64,000 nt of DNA. It comes from an uncultured Cohaesibacter sp. Lineage in GTDB: Bacteria; Pseudomonadota; Alphaproteobacteria; Rhizobiales; Cohaesibacteraceae. The stretch spans positions 3,078,775-3,142,774 of the forward strand of contig NZ_OY781091.1 of NCBI RefSeq assembly GCF_963676275.1, read 5' to 3'. Each line of letters starts with the position of its first letter. The stretch's first letter is position 1. A program made the translations under genes and the position numbers. A model generated the notes under the pieces. It was not told where the DNA came from. It worked only from the letters and a program-made list of their open reading frames with translations, and did no database searches. Of this stretch, positions 25,659 through 35,640 are shown piece after piece.

Positions 25659-28600
25659 TTATGTGATTGATGCAGTGAAAGGCCCGCTCACAGGCCCCGG
25701 ATTGCCATCGGCATTTTGTGGCTCGATGTAATAGTCATAGATGCCTTGATCGACACATGCGCCAGTCTCCTCAAACAGCACAACATCATCGACAGAGCCG
25801 TCGAAGTCAGCATCAGCTACCAGAGAGAAAAGACTGTTTCCGGTCACCGCCCCAATGCGATCCAGATGAGAGCCGTCGGCGCTGACAGATGCGCCAGCCT
25901 GATCGGAGCCACCAGAAAGCAGAGGATTGAGTGCACCGGCAGTCATCCCGGAAACCACATATCCAAGCCGATAATATTTGCCTGCAGTGAAGCTGATTGT
26001 CTGCTCAAGATCCCCAGCAGCACCGGAAGCATGCGAAGCCTTGCCACCGGTAATTGACCAGCCCGTGCCAAGCGTCCAAGATGAGACACTACCGAAGGCA
26101 CCATTGCTCAACAGAGTGGCGCGCGTACTGTCTCCATCGGTCATATTGACAGAGCTGGATGGCGCAACCGCAACAGCCGCCCCGACAGCATGAATAGACC
26201 GATCAAGAGCTGAACCAGTGGGTACGCGATACAATTGAAGCTGCGAGGTCTCGACATCAGATGTTGTTGTCAGTGCAATGGTGGCATGCCCCAAAGAACC
26301 GATAACAGTGATGAGCCCATCATCCAGCGCCGTGGGCAAAGCAGGATCTTCAGAGCCGATTGTGATGGTAATCGTGGCGGTGTATTCACTCACAACACCA
26401 TAAAGCGTTGCAGCCCTGATCCGGATGTCAACTTCTTCACCGGATGAATATCCGTCTATATCATCTCCACCATTGGCGACAGGGATGGTCTTGGTTGTCC
26501 ATACTGTTGATGATGACAATTTGTGGTCAATCTCATAGAAGGACGTCACCGCCGCCGAGCCGGTTCCCGCGCTCAGAAGAATGGTCAAGCCATCAATGTC
26601 GCCAGTACCGGCATAGCCATGTGCAACCGATGTAACAACAGGGATCGCCGGAGCGACAGTGCCGCCATCCACTTCCTCGCCGACATAACCATCCCATGCG
26701 GGAGGAATTTCAGCATCGGTCAGATCGTCGATCTCCGGAGCCGCATCAATCATGTGTACGACTCCAGAAAAATTCTCAGCAGGCTCTATGCCTTTGACCC
26801 TGTATGCGCGAGAAACATTTGCCAGCGGGCCAAAGTGAATGAGATCACCAACAGTGGGAACGTTGGACTTGTCCTTGATGTTGATTGATGTCCACTCGCC
26901 CTCATAAGAATGAACCTCTGATGTAACGAAACTCACATACTCGGTGCCATCATCATCATAAGAATAGGTCTTGAAGCGAATGCCATAGCTCTGACCAGCA
27001 TCCATGCGGACCCGATCATCCAACTCAACCAGATGATCAGATACGGAAATCACGCGAGCTGAAACCTGAGTGCGCGCGATAACATCATAAGAGCCCATGA
27101 CCAGATCGCCCCGCGTAGCCACGCGAGCCGCACCGCTCTGTATCGCGCTATAGCTATCTGGGCGATAGAGCAGCTCATAGGCACGACGACGCCCCTCAAT
27201 CCAGATTTCGTCAGGGTCGGTCTTGCCGGGCAGCGAGATCTCCTCGGTAACATCCGGAGTGCCCACAAATCCGGGCCATGGCACAATGCGGGTGGCTGGC
27301 TCATAGTTGTTCGTGGCATCTTTGAAATCGATCCGGAATGCGTCCGGTGGATCGAAATAGATACGCTGCCAGGAAAAGTCAGAACTGTTACGCGGCGACA
27401 TATGGTCAATGACCAGATCTGTCGGTCGATCCACAACAACAGTCCATTTAGTTCCATCGTGACGAGGCGTGGCGCGCCCCGCCGAACAAATAGTCGCCAG
27501 CATGTCACCAAGACTGACAGGCTCATCGAATACATAATCAAACTTGAGCCCCTTGGTTGCGCAAAACTGATACCATTCGGCGATCTCGCCAAGATTGATC
27601 TGATCATCGGAAACCGGGAATGGATTATGTTTCCCCTTGAGAGCCCGCACATAGGCACTGGCCGGGTTACTGCCATTACCGTCAACCCAGTTGGTGCCAG
27701 TGAAAACCGGCATTTCGCGCTGAGCCAAAGCGTTAAAATTATCAAGCGCTCCATTGAGCTGATAGGTTGCCTTGATGCGCAGAGCAACAAGAGCAATCGG
27801 CTTGTCGAAGTTGATCGGGTATTCCGGACGAATTGATTGCAATCCTGCAAACACACATCGATCTGACAGTTGGGTCGATGTGCGCTCGTCCGTTATGCGC
27901 GTCACTTCAATCTCGTAACGACCACGGCTCGGCAGCTCCCATGTATGCTGCCGAAAGAAGGTCTCGCTCTTTTTGGCAGAAATGGTAAGCGTGGTAACTA
28001 CTGTCCAATTCGTCTCGCCATAAAGCCGCTGCCGGATCCGTATCTTGACCGACAGAGACTTGTAATTTCCATTATCGTCAACCAAGAACAAGCCACTCTG
28101 GAAAGCAATAATCACAGAGGCAGAACTGGCATTGGCGGCAGTCTGACGAACTATCGGCGTTTCTTCTGTAGCCTCCGATTTCAGGATCTCGCCATCATCA
28201 TCGCGCGGATATGGACGCACCAATTCAACAGACACGCTCTCCTCAATCACCTGACGTGGATAAAGCGTAATAGGATCATCCCCCGCGCGCCCTTCTCTCA
28301 CCTCGATCTCAACCTCGTCATAGTCGTCGAGGCTGGTATCACCGATGCGAAGATCGCTGAGCAGCACAGGCCCATACCCAAACGTAAACAATGCGCGGAT
28401 ATACTGATAGTCTCCGACAATTTCGGTATAGCTGGTTGCAGCAAAAGGCGGCGCATAGCGATGCTTGCCAGCAATCCATGGCACCACATCCAATGCTGTA
28501 GGAACGCGATTGCGCCAGCCAGACAACTGATAGCTATTCTTCTGATCCTGATTGCTAAATGTCGGCTTTGCGGGTGGAATGAGCGCATTGACCAGCAAAG

Positions 28601-29015
28601 CGCCAAGAGCGGTCAAACCGGCAGCAGCCAAGCCACCAAGCAACCCAGCAGCTGTGGCGCTCATGCCAGCGCCAACCAGCAAGGGCGCAACCCAATATTG
28701 GCCTACAGCCATCGCAGCCACTGACACAACAACCATCAGCACAGTGCGCAACGTATCTTTTGCAGGCACAATACGAATAACAACGCGCACGCCAGCGCGC
28801 GGCTTTGTGACTGACCAGTATTTTTGACTGACCAACACCACCCCGTTGTTATTGACCAGACTGACACGCAATAGACCAAAGTCACTTTCGGACAGTCCGG
28901 GTAATGACAAACCGATCATATCCCGGATGCTCGAGCCAAGCGGCGCGGTAACATCAAGGCGTTGCGTCCCAACGTCAACAACAGGCGCGCGCGTGATTGT
29001 AATCAGCTCTGTCAT
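25659..29015 (-). CDS. Tail tip / host-specificity protein J-like
   Basis: The 1118-residue protein follows the lambda gpJ layout: an N-terminal domain (1-95), a hydrophobic double helix (about 98-150: TVLMVVVSVAAMAVG ... GLLGGLAAAGLTALGALLVNALI), phage tail-hub domains (150-700, including YGPVLLSDLRIGDTSLDDYDEVEIE), then fibronectin-like repeats and a carbohydrate-binding-like domain near the C-terminus. It forms the tail hub and central fibre. Overlap ATGA with the NlpC/P60 gene and order K-J support the call. Confidence 0.85.
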   Translation of the reverse strand: MTELITITRAPVVDVGTQRLDVTAPLGSSIRDMIGLSLPGLSESDFGLLRVSLVNNNGVVLVSQKYWSVTKPRAGVRVVIRIVPAKDTLRTVLMVVVSVAAMAVGQYWVAPLLVGAGMSATAAGLLGGLAAAGLTALGALLVNALIPPAKPTFSNQDQKNSYQLSGWRNRVPTALDVVPWIAGKHRYAPPFAATSYTEIVGDYQYIRALFTFGYGPVLLSDLRIGDTSLDDYDEVEIEVREGRAGDDPITLYPRQVIEESVSVELVRPYPRDDDGEILKSEATEETPIVRQTAANASSASVIIAFQSGLFLVDDNGNYKSLSVKIRIRQRLYGETNWTVVTTLTISAKKSETFFRQHTWELPSRGRYEIEVTRITDERTSTQLSDRCVFAGLQSIRPEYPINFDKPIALVALRIKATYQLNGALDNFNALAQREMPVFTGTNWVDGNGSNPASAYVRALKGKHNPFPVSDDQINLGEIAEWYQFCATKGLKFDYVFDEPVSLGDMLATICSAGRATPRHDGTKWTVVVDRPTDLVIDHMSPRNSSDFSWQRIYFDPPDAFRIDFKDATNNYEPATRIVPWPGFVGTPDVTEEISLPGKTDPDEIWIEGRRRAYELLYRPDSYSAIQSGAARVATRGDLVMGSYDVIARTQVSARVISVSDHLVELDDRVRMDAGQSYGIRFKTYSYDDDGTEYVSFVTSEVHSYEGEWTSINIKDKSNVPTVGDLIHFGPLANVSRAYRVKGIEPAENFSGVVHMIDAAPEIDDLTDAEIPPAWDGYVGEEVDGGTVAPAIPVVTSVAHGYAGTGDIDGLTILLSAGTGSAAVTSFYEIDHKLSSSTVWTTKTIPVANGGDDIDGYSSGEEVDIRIRAATLYGVVSEYTATITITIGSEDPALPTALDDGLITVIGSLGHATIALTTTSDVETSQLQLYRVPTGSALDRSIHAVGAAVAVAPSSSVNMTDGDSTRATLLSNGAFGSVSSWTLGTGWSITGGKASHASGAAGDLEQTISFTAGKYYRLGYVVSGMTAGALNPLLSGGSDQAGASVSADGSHLDRIGAVTGNSLFSLVADADFDGSVDDVVLFEETGACVDQGIYDYYIEPQNADGNPGPVSGPFTASIT

Positions 29016-29416
29016 AGATGCCTCTCGCAGTGCCTATAAACGCCAATCAGACGCTGGCTCCAACTTGGTAAAAGATAATTCTCAACGCGGGCACCGACTT
29101 CCGACATATGCAGCATCCAGCCAGGTCGCAGGATGATACCGACATGAGAGGTCAATCGACCGCGACGAAAGGTCACCACATCAAAGACCTGCGGATCATC
29201 AACCTTGGTCCAGACACTGGATGCCTCCGCCTCGCCAATGAGCCGGGCGACTTCAGCCCGCTCATCTGCCGTCTGGTAGTCTCCAGAATATGACGGCAGA
29301 TCAATCGCGCATTCCTGCTGATAGACCAGATAGACCAGCCCCCAGCAATCAGCCCCTGCCATTTCCCGCCCAAGATCCTTGAACGGAATGCCAACAAATT
29401 TGTCAGACCAGCTCAT
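29012..29416 (-). CDS. NlpC/P60-family tail peptidase (gpK-like)
   Basis: The 134-residue protein has the Cys-His peptidase signature: nucleophile in MAGADCWGLVYLVY (about residues 20-33) and His in RLTSHVGIILRPGW (about 95). Such tail-tip proteins cut peptidoglycan during DNA entry. The ATG at 29416, with AGGTG six bases before it, was preferred to an upstream start that lacks homology. It overlaps the tip-protein gene by four bases. Confidence 0.85.
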   Translation of the reverse strand: MSWSDKFVGIPFKDLGREMAGADCWGLVYLVYQQECAIDLPSYSGDYQTADERAEVARLIGEAEASSVWTKVDDPQVFDVVTFRRGRLTSHVGIILRPGWMLHMSEVGARVENYLLPSWSQRLIGVYRHCERHL

Positions 29417-29420
29417 GCAA

Positions 29421-29948
29421 TCACCTGAACATTCCGGGAAACCGGTCCTTGGTAAACCGATCCATCGGCACGGTTTCATCTTCAACTGGCCTGCGGCTGA
29501 TAGAGAGGCGAACCTCTTGTGCGTTGCCATCTGCAGACAGCAGCTTCATGTCGCGATATTCGACCTCAACAAAATTAGGGCTTGTTGCAAGGACAACCGC
29601 CATATGAACGGTGGCCAGATCGGTAAAGGATCGCAACAAAGCCGCGATGTCATTATCGACATTCTCAAGCACAATCACCGGAGCTGCCTGCGTATCCTCC
29701 TGATCTCCCGGCAGCTCTGCCGACATAAGGACAAACAGATATGGATCAGTTGCAGGGTCTGCTCCATCCCACGTCGACCGCGTGCCATAGGTTGGAGGAT
29801 CGGCGCTGATCCGCTCGGTCGGATCAGTCGAAAGACGCAATGGTGTCTCAAGCATTGGATGCTCAAAAACAAAAAGCGCAACCTCACCCTCAGAAGTGGT
29901 CGCATCATCAAAGGATTGACGCGCAGCCTTGCTTACAGTTCGACTCAT
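29421..29948 (-). CDS. Minor tail protein, DUF1833-like (gpL position)
   Basis: The 175-residue protein opens with SRTVSKAARQSFDDATTSEGEVALFVFEHP and ends DRFTKDRFPGMFR, the pattern of DUF1833 phage proteins found before the NlpC/P60 gene. It occupies the place of lambda gpL at the tail tip. Its start overlaps the previous gene's stop by four bases. The exact biochemical role is unknown. Confidence 0.75.
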   Translation of the reverse strand: MSRTVSKAARQSFDDATTSEGEVALFVFEHPMLETPLRLSTDPTERISADPPTYGTRSTWDGADPATDPYLFVLMSAELPGDQEDTQAAPVIVLENVDNDIAALLRSFTDLATVHMAVVLATSPNFVEVEYRDMKLLSADGNAQEVRLSISRRPVEDETVPMDRFTKDRFPGMFR

Positions 29949-30367
29949 GGCATCACCACAACCTGAAATGAAATTTCGAAGCGCAAACCAACAAAGCGCT
30001 CACTTGGTGCAGACTGCCCCCACAGGCATAGCAGTTGAGCCGCCATAAGCAGTGGCGTCCCGTCATCCAGCAGCAGAGGAACACCAGCCCCATCAAGCAA
30101 AGGCCAATTATCGCTAACAGGATCCGGCATCCAAAAAGGCAGTGAGCCGAATGCACATGTGTCACGATAGAACCGGTCGAAAAGACCCTTTTCAGCCCGA
30201 TCCGCGTGCAGTGTCAGGGGCATGGAGCGCGTGACCGACGACCAGCGCCGACGCCAACCAATCGGCCCGGTCTCCACATTTTTTGCTATGCGTGGATCAT
30301 TGATCTGTTGGCCATAGCCATCACGTCTTGGCTTTGGCAATTCTGCAGGCCAGCTTGCCACTGTCAT
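29945..30367 (-). CDS. Minor tail protein (gpM position)
   Basis: The 140-residue protein (WPAELPKPRRDGYGQ...) is rich in Trp and Pro and sits between tape measure and DUF1833-like gene, with four-base overlaps on both sides. This is the position of the distal tail protein or gpM in lambda-like phages. No motif beyond general similarity to such proteins was recognised. Confidence 0.65.
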   Translation of the reverse strand: MTVASWPAELPKPRRDGYGQQINDPRIAKNVETGPIGWRRRWSSVTRSMPLTLHADRAEKGLFDRFYRDTCAFGSLPFWMPDPVSDNWPLLDGAGVPLLLDDGTPLLMAAQLLCLWGQSAPSERFVGLRFEISFQVVVMP

Positions 30368-32721
30368 CGCAAAACCCCCCTTCGACCGACACCTGCGCGC
30401 TTAAGATAGCGCTTGGCTTTGCCGCCCGGCTGCTCCAAGGCATCACCGACAGCATCAGCCAGTGTTAGTCTGGTCAGTCGGCGACCACTGCTGTCTGTCG
30501 TCTCTTCAACACTTCCCGATACCGGCGTTGATGACTGATTGACAATCTGGATGGTGGTGGAGTTGTTGCCCGAATTGCCACCTGCCAGCGAACTGCCAAC
30601 AGATCGCTCTTTCGGCCAAACCTCACCCCCGGATGCATAACCACGCATGCCAAGCCGCATGGCCTCAACAGCGGCAACACCGCCCGCTCTGGCAACATCG
30701 CCTTGCGACCAGACCACCTCACCTTTATGCACGACACCGGCTGGCTGATGTTTTCCGCCAGATCCGGTATAACCACCAGAGTCGAAGCTGAAGGCCGACA
30801 GATCAAATGCAGATCCGCCACCAAACATGCCGCTCAACGAACTGCTCAGCAGTGAGGCCAGAGGCCCCGTAATGGTTTGTCGCACCATGATGCGAAGAAA
30901 GTCAGCCGCAATGGATTGCAGCATGTCCTCGACTTTCAGCTCGCCCGTTGTCGCGAAATCGACGATCACATCCTCAAGGTTTTTAAATGTCCCGCCAACC
31001 GCGCTTTCCAGCTGGTCGCCGAGCTTTCCCGCCTCTTCTGCATAGCCGTCAAGACCACGCTTGATGCCCGCCCCTGCGCTCTGGCTCGCCGCCAGCTTTT
31101 CCTGCTCGGCAGCGGCAAAGGTTTTTGCAGCGTCCGCAACCGCGCGCTCATAGGTCTTTTGATCGATTGCGCCAGCCTGTAACAGCTTGTTTAGCCGCTC
31201 AAGTGTATTGGCGTAGCTTTCCGCAGCGGTTTGCATCTGCTCGGTAACCCGCTGACCCTCCTGCATCAGGCTGTTACCAGAGCCAGCACTCTTGTTGATC
31301 TTCTCCTGCGCTGTAGCGATTTTTGCAGCAGCAGTAGCCTCGATCTGCTCACGCGCCCTCGCCTTTTCCTCAGCGCTCATCTGCATCGCGTCGAGCGCCG
31401 ACAACTGCTCATCGCGCTCCCACTCGATCAACTTGACCCGCTGGTTGGTTGCGGAAAGATATGAACGATTGAGCCCATCAAGATATTGCTTGCGCTGCCT
31501 TTGTACATCAGAGGTATCAGCAGGCCTCGTGCCGGGCAGATTGACAGCCGCTGTTTCTCTGCTGGTTTGACGGTTTTTGAACTCGGTAATGATGTCGTCA
31601 TTTTCTTTCGCTAACGCATCACGCTCAGCCCGCAGCCTACCCAATGCTCCACGAGCTCTATTCTTTGCCTGCCCACTTGGCGCAGAGTCCATTTTTTGCT
31701 CTGTTTCATCGATCATTCTAGACAGTTCTGCGAGGCGCGAACTGTTACGATTTATCCTGCCCTGCAAGTGGAAATTGCTCTGCTCATCAAGCGCCCTGAA
31801 AGATTCCGTCAACATTCTGACGGTCAAGGTGAAGTCAGCAAACTTCTCTTTCATCGACACCAACAAAGGCGCAAAGCTGACAAAGGACGCATTAAGATTG
31901 CGATCAATGACAACCTGTAGAGCCTTCAGTTCCTTTGACGCATCTGCGCCCTTAGCCACAATGGCATCATCAATGACCAATCCGAGGCTGCGCCCCTCGG
32001 CCCCCATCCGCGTCAGCGCGCCAGTGCCAGCATTCACCAGCTTGATAAAATGCTCGCCTGCCTGACCGCCAAAGATCTCATCCAGAGAAAAGAGCTGAGC
32101 AGACTTATCCAGTTCCCCTACCTTGTCGATGATTTCCGCAAAAAGACGAGGCGCATTGCTGAGCTTCTGCTTGATGTCGTCTTGCGTGTAACCAAGCTCC
32201 TCGAACGCCTCTTTTGCCGTGCCTGCCCCACGTTGCGCAAATTCCTGCGCACGCATTTGCATTTCCTTGAAGCCGTCGACCAGTGCATCCTGACTGACAC
32301 CAAAGCGGGTGGCTGCATATTCCCACTCCTGATAGGTCTCCACGCCCAGACCTGCCATTTGTGCTGCAGAGCCAAGCTCCGCCATACTGTCGGCAGCGCG
32401 AACCGCCGCCCTTGATATTGCCGTCATGGTCAGAACAACAGCACCAAGCGCCGCACCTGCAGCCACACCGGCAGGGCCAATTGCAGAGAGCGTCGACGAA
32501 ATGCCACCAAGTTGAGCATTAAGACCAGCGGCGCGCCCCTTAAGTTCAGAGCTTGCAGCGCTGACAGCCTTCAATGATCGGCTGGCTGGTTCTCCGGATT
32601 TCTGGATTTTCCGAAGCGCCTGCTCACCTTCTTTGCCGATGGACTTCAGCGCCTTCTCGACCGCAGCCCGATCCTTGACTGCAAGTCGGATGGAGACGGT
32701 ACCAGCATTGCGATCAGCCAT
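30364..32721 (-). CDS. Tail tape measure protein
   Basis: The 785-residue protein has the expected mix: an N-terminal helical part (AVKDRAAVEKALKSIGKEGEQALRK), a hydrophobic Ala/Gly-rich helix (GPAGVAAGAALGAVVLTMTAISRAAV, about 82-107), long coiled-coil stretches (about 300-600) and a C-terminal domain with GGYTGSGGKHQPAGVVHKGEVVW, typical of lambda-type tape measures. It sets tail length and helps DNA passage. The ATG at 32721 overlaps the preceding chaperone gene. Confidence 0.92.
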   Translation of the reverse strand: MADRNAGTVSIRLAVKDRAAVEKALKSIGKEGEQALRKIQKSGEPASRSLKAVSAASSELKGRAAGLNAQLGGISSTLSAIGPAGVAAGAALGAVVLTMTAISRAAVRAADSMAELGSAAQMAGLGVETYQEWEYAATRFGVSQDALVDGFKEMQMRAQEFAQRGAGTAKEAFEELGYTQDDIKQKLSNAPRLFAEIIDKVGELDKSAQLFSLDEIFGGQAGEHFIKLVNAGTGALTRMGAEGRSLGLVIDDAIVAKGADASKELKALQVVIDRNLNASFVSFAPLLVSMKEKFADFTLTVRMLTESFRALDEQSNFHLQGRINRNSSRLAELSRMIDETEQKMDSAPSGQAKNRARGALGRLRAERDALAKENDDIITEFKNRQTSRETAAVNLPGTRPADTSDVQRQRKQYLDGLNRSYLSATNQRVKLIEWERDEQLSALDAMQMSAEEKARAREQIEATAAAKIATAQEKINKSAGSGNSLMQEGQRVTEQMQTAAESYANTLERLNKLLQAGAIDQKTYERAVADAAKTFAAAEQEKLAASQSAGAGIKRGLDGYAEEAGKLGDQLESAVGGTFKNLEDVIVDFATTGELKVEDMLQSIAADFLRIMVRQTITGPLASLLSSSLSGMFGGGSAFDLSAFSFDSGGYTGSGGKHQPAGVVHKGEVVWSQGDVARAGGVAAVEAMRLGMRGYASGGEVWPKERSVGSSLAGGNSGNNSTTIQIVNQSSTPVSGSVEETTDSSGRRLTRLTLADAVGDALEQPGGKAKRYLKRAGVGRRGVLR

Positions 32722-32723
32722 GG

Positions 32724-33050
32724 TCAATCCTCGTCAACATGTCCCTTGGCCTTTCCAAGACCAATCATGTAGCCAGCCTCGGCCCGGAGCATCAGAGCCT
32801 TGAATAAGTCAAGATCAAGCACAGACGGACAGCGCGTCACCATTTCGACGCTATCTAGCCCAATCACCTCATTGGTGAATGGATTACGCCGCCAGACGGA
32901 CGGCATCTTGATCAGATCCGCCACCGCCTGCCCTGCCGGGCTTTTGGGTCTGAGTTTGAGAAATGGGCAATCCGGGCATGGGCTCGGATTGCAATGGGTA
33001 CAGTAAGAAAGCCCGCCCTCGCCAATGCGCTCAGCGATGCGGGCAATCAC
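32724..33050 (-). CDS. Tail assembly chaperone, downstream part (GT-like)
   Basis: This 108-residue frame starts at a GTG overlapping the stop of the upstream gene (GTGA) and ends at the tape measure start. It has a CTHCNPSPCPDCPFLKL cluster of Cys, possibly metal-binding. The position matches the T part of lambda gpG/gpGT. It may be made as a -1 frameshift extension of the upstream gene (see findings), independently, or both. Confidence 0.65.
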   Translation of the reverse strand: MIARIAERIGEGGLSYCTHCNPSPCPDCPFLKLRPKSPAGQAVADLIKMPSVWRRNPFTNEVIGLDSVEMVTRCPSVLDLDLFKALMLRAEAGYMIGLGKAKGHVDED

Positions 33051-33481
33051 TCCCCCTCTGAAGCTTCCAGAAAGATCAGCCGATAGGCATGATGTTCAAA
33101 CCGGCTCAAAAACTCGCCATCCTGAAACAGCATCCCCAGAGCACCACGTGATAACGACAGCGGGTTTCCATGCTCATCACCAATGCCGCTCCATGCAGTC
33201 ACCACCATTTCAGCGGCAAAGACAGCAGTCAGCACCTGCGTTAACCCCGTCAACTGATAGGAGCGGTCATCATCGCCAACCGCAGCCAGCGCATATGGTG
33301 GAATGCCAAACGGCTCCAATACCTCGGTCCCTGCAAAAAACTTGTCCAGGATCTCGCCCGCCTTGGCCTGCGCCGCTCGATACTCAAAAGAGACGAGCGG
33401 GCGCATCACCATACTCCCACCGCGCCCGATATCGCACCGCTCGGCCTTCAATGCAGTTTTGATGCCACCAAGCCGGATCAT
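33047..33481 (-). CDS. Tail assembly chaperone / GTA-TIM-like protein (gpG position)
   Basis: The 144-residue protein (MIRLGGIKTALKAERCD...LSLSRGALGMLFQDGEFLSRFEHHAYRLIFLEASEGE) lies between tail tube and tape measure. It is in the place of the gpG tail chaperone. Its last codons contain five G in a row just before the stop, where slippage could join it to the next frame. No precise family was assigned. Confidence 0.6.
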   Translation of the reverse strand: MIRLGGIKTALKAERCDIGRGGSMVMRPLVSFEYRAAQAKAGEILDKFFAGTEVLEPFGIPPYALAAVGDDDRSYQLTGLTQVLTAVFAAEMVVTAWSGIGDEHGNPLSLSRGALGMLFQDGEFLSRFEHHAYRLIFLEASEGE

Positions 33482-34452
33482 GCAAAGTAATCCTCAATCG
33501 AGTTGACCAGCGTTGCGGTCAGCATCGCCTCGGTTGCAGATTGCTCAGCCGACCAGTCGAGCTGCGCCTGCAGACCGCCCGGACCAGAGATCGGCGCAAT
33601 CGGCCCGCGTGCAAAACGCACAGCTGGCATAGACAGGGTCAGTGAGGCGCTGGCCCCGATCTGATAGACCAGATCCACCGCATGGGCACTATCCGCGACC
33701 GCACGATCATAAAAGGTTTCATCCTTGTAACGCAGCGTTACGCTGCCATTACAGGTCGCGGTTTCATCCAGATCATAGCCGCTATTATAGTCCGTGCCAT
33801 TGATGGACTCGTCAGCGGTCGGATTGTTTGCGTAGTTGAAATCCAACCCGACCAACTCGGCCACATCAACCCCATCCACACGCATCAGGCCTTTGGCCGA
33901 GGGCACAGCCTGCCGCGCCATTTGAGCAGCCGGAGTGCCACCGGCACTGGCTGCAAGCTTGTTTTCATTGCGCCCCACAAACTGCAACTCTACCTGCCGA
34001 TAGCCGCTATCACGCGACATGGACAAAGCCATGGATGACGCAACCAACCCGACATTCTGGAAAAACGCCGCCCCCTTGCGCTTTTCAAACTCGATAGTCA
34101 GATAGGGCAATGACGCCGCACCAGACTCAAAAACATGGGTGTATGGCCCCGTCCCTGTTGTTTCGGGAGCGCCAAACAGACCATAAAGCCACAATCCAAT
34201 ATGATTGACATCGAGGGGCACAGTAAGTCCACCAGACAAGCTGCGCAGCCCCGGAGCCATTTGTGTTTGATCGCGGTCATTAACACGCGCAAGGCCGAGG
34301 ACAGCATCATCTTGCTTGTCCTCTGTTTCCGCGATGGTCTCGGCATAAAAAAGTGTCGAGACATAATCGCCCGCCGCTGGCGTTGCATAATCTGCCTGCA
34401 AATTGACAAGCAGGTTCGTCGCACGCCCTTTCGGGTTGCTATTGGTAGGCAT
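33478..34452 (-). CDS. Major tail tube protein
   Basis: The 324-residue protein has tail-tube features: a beta-rich fold with GLRSLSGGLTVPLDVNHIGLWLYGLFG and the later VDVAELVGLDFNYANNPTADESING segment that is typical of siphophage tube proteins. It packs into hexameric rings around the tape measure. It overlaps the chaperone start by four bases and is preceded by the tail-terminator gene. Confidence 0.85.
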   Translation of the reverse strand: MPTNSNPKGRATNLLVNLQADYATPAAGDYVSTLFYAETIAETEDKQDDAVLGLARVNDRDQTQMAPGLRSLSGGLTVPLDVNHIGLWLYGLFGAPETTGTGPYTHVFESGAASLPYLTIEFEKRKGAAFFQNVGLVASSMALSMSRDSGYRQVELQFVGRNENKLAASAGGTPAAQMARQAVPSAKGLMRVDGVDVAELVGLDFNYANNPTADESINGTDYNSGYDLDETATCNGSVTLRYKDETFYDRAVADSAHAVDLVYQIGASASLTLSMPAVRFARGPIAPISGPGGLQAQLDWSAEQSATEAMLTATLVNSIEDYFA

Positions 34453-34487
34453 GACAAGCCCCTTTCAAAAAGTTGGTTGGAGTTGGC

Positions 34488-34958
34488 CTAGAATGGCCTG
34501 TCAGAGATAAATGTCAGGGTGACCACGATCTCAGCCCCCTTGATGCCGGGAATGCCTTCTGTGGCCAGATTTTCGCGCTTGAGTGCAGACACAGCAGCCC
34601 AGCAGCCAAGCTGCTCCAACGCACCACCATCAGCCCCGGAAACCGCAATCTCATCATGCAGAGCATTGGCGATGCCAGCTATTGCAGAGCGCGCCGCTGG
34701 CTCGCTCTGAGCCTTAACGATCAGTTCAAATTTGGCGTCCTGCTCCAACTCATAACCATCATCGGTACCAAGCGCCTCGCCAACACTGCGCACATCCCCA
34801 TCCACCATATTCAGATAGGACAGCGCGCCATTGTCCAGCGCAGTCAAAGCATCATCAAGCACCGCATTGCGATTGAGCGACGGAAAGTCACTTGCCGCGC
34901 GAGCAGAGACAACAGCCTCCAGCGCATCAAGTACATCATCTGATCGTAAACTAGTCAC
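34488..34958 (-). CDS. Tail terminator-like protein (gpU position)
   Basis: The 156-residue protein starts at GTG 34958 and overlaps the neighbour upstream by eight bases. Segments such as EQDAKFELIVKAQSEPAARSAIAGIANALHDEI and EIVVTLTFISDRPF fit the minor tail U/terminator group that caps the tail tube. The call rests mainly on order: completion protein, terminator, tube. Confidence 0.65.
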   Translation of the reverse strand: MTSLRSDDVLDALEAVVSARAASDFPSLNRNAVLDDALTALDNGALSYLNMVDGDVRSVGEALGTDDGYELEQDAKFELIVKAQSEPAARSAIAGIANALHDEIAVSGADGGALEQLGCWAAVSALKRENLATEGIPGIKGAEIVVTLTFISDRPF

Positions 34959-35640
34959 GCTCTATCCTCCGCGCCACATGCGCCGCCACCAACTCAGGAA
35001 AGCGCCGCTCTGCAAGATTGATGGTTGCTTGCAAATCCAGCCGCTTGCCCAGCCGAACCTGCTTGGCAAGCGTAAACATCAGGATCGGCTCTGCCTTTGT
35101 TCTGCTGTTTTTTCGCAGCTTGCGCGCGCGCCTCGCCGCTTTTGTCTCTTTCGTCGAGCGCGAGCGCCGGAACCCTTCTTTGGCCACCAGATAGAGCACA
35201 TCATTGCGCCCGTCTGCCTTGATCGATGAGAGGGAATTTTCGCCATAAGTATCAAGAAACTCCTCCACCGTCATGCGCCGACCGCGCCGCCTCCGGCTCA
35301 GCGGAGCCTGCTCTGAGGGGATGGCCAGCCACGCGCCACCAGAAGAGGATCGGATAGGATCTCCTTCAGAGAATCCGCGAATGATATGTGGCGCTTTGGT
35401 CCAGACCATCCCGGCTGGAGCAAAGCTTCTGTCTGATCGCTTTGGCCAGACCTTGGAGCGCCACGTCAGGGACAACCTCTTGCCAAGCCCCGCCGCAACA
35501 ACCTGTTGCCGGAGACGACGCTTGACCAGATCAGTCGCATCTTTGGTGCCGTCATAAATCCCGAAAGCGACCTCGTCGGCTCGCTCCTTGAGATATGTCT
35601 CATAGTTGCCACTGATGGCGATCTGCAGCTCGGTGCTCAT
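34951..35640 (-). CDS. Neck/tail completion protein, DUF6441-like
   Basis: The 229-residue basic protein has the pattern YLKERADEVAFGIYDGTKDATDLVKRRLRQQVVAAGLGKRL near the N-terminus and PILMFTLAKQVRLGKRLDL near the C-terminus, seen in phage proteins of the DUF6441 type. These occupy the lambda gpZ position between head and tail. A Ser/Arg-rich middle is probably flexible. It overlaps the next gene upstream by ATGA. Confidence 0.65.
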   Translation of the reverse strand: MSTELQIAISGNYETYLKERADEVAFGIYDGTKDATDLVKRRLRQQVVAAGLGKRLSLTWRSKVWPKRSDRSFAPAGMVWTKAPHIIRGFSEGDPIRSSSGGAWLAIPSEQAPLSRRRRGRRMTVEEFLDTYGENSLSSIKADGRNDVLYLVAKEGFRRSRSTKETKAARRARKLRKNSRTKAEPILMFTLAKQVRLGKRLDLQATINLAERRFPELVAAHVARRIERD

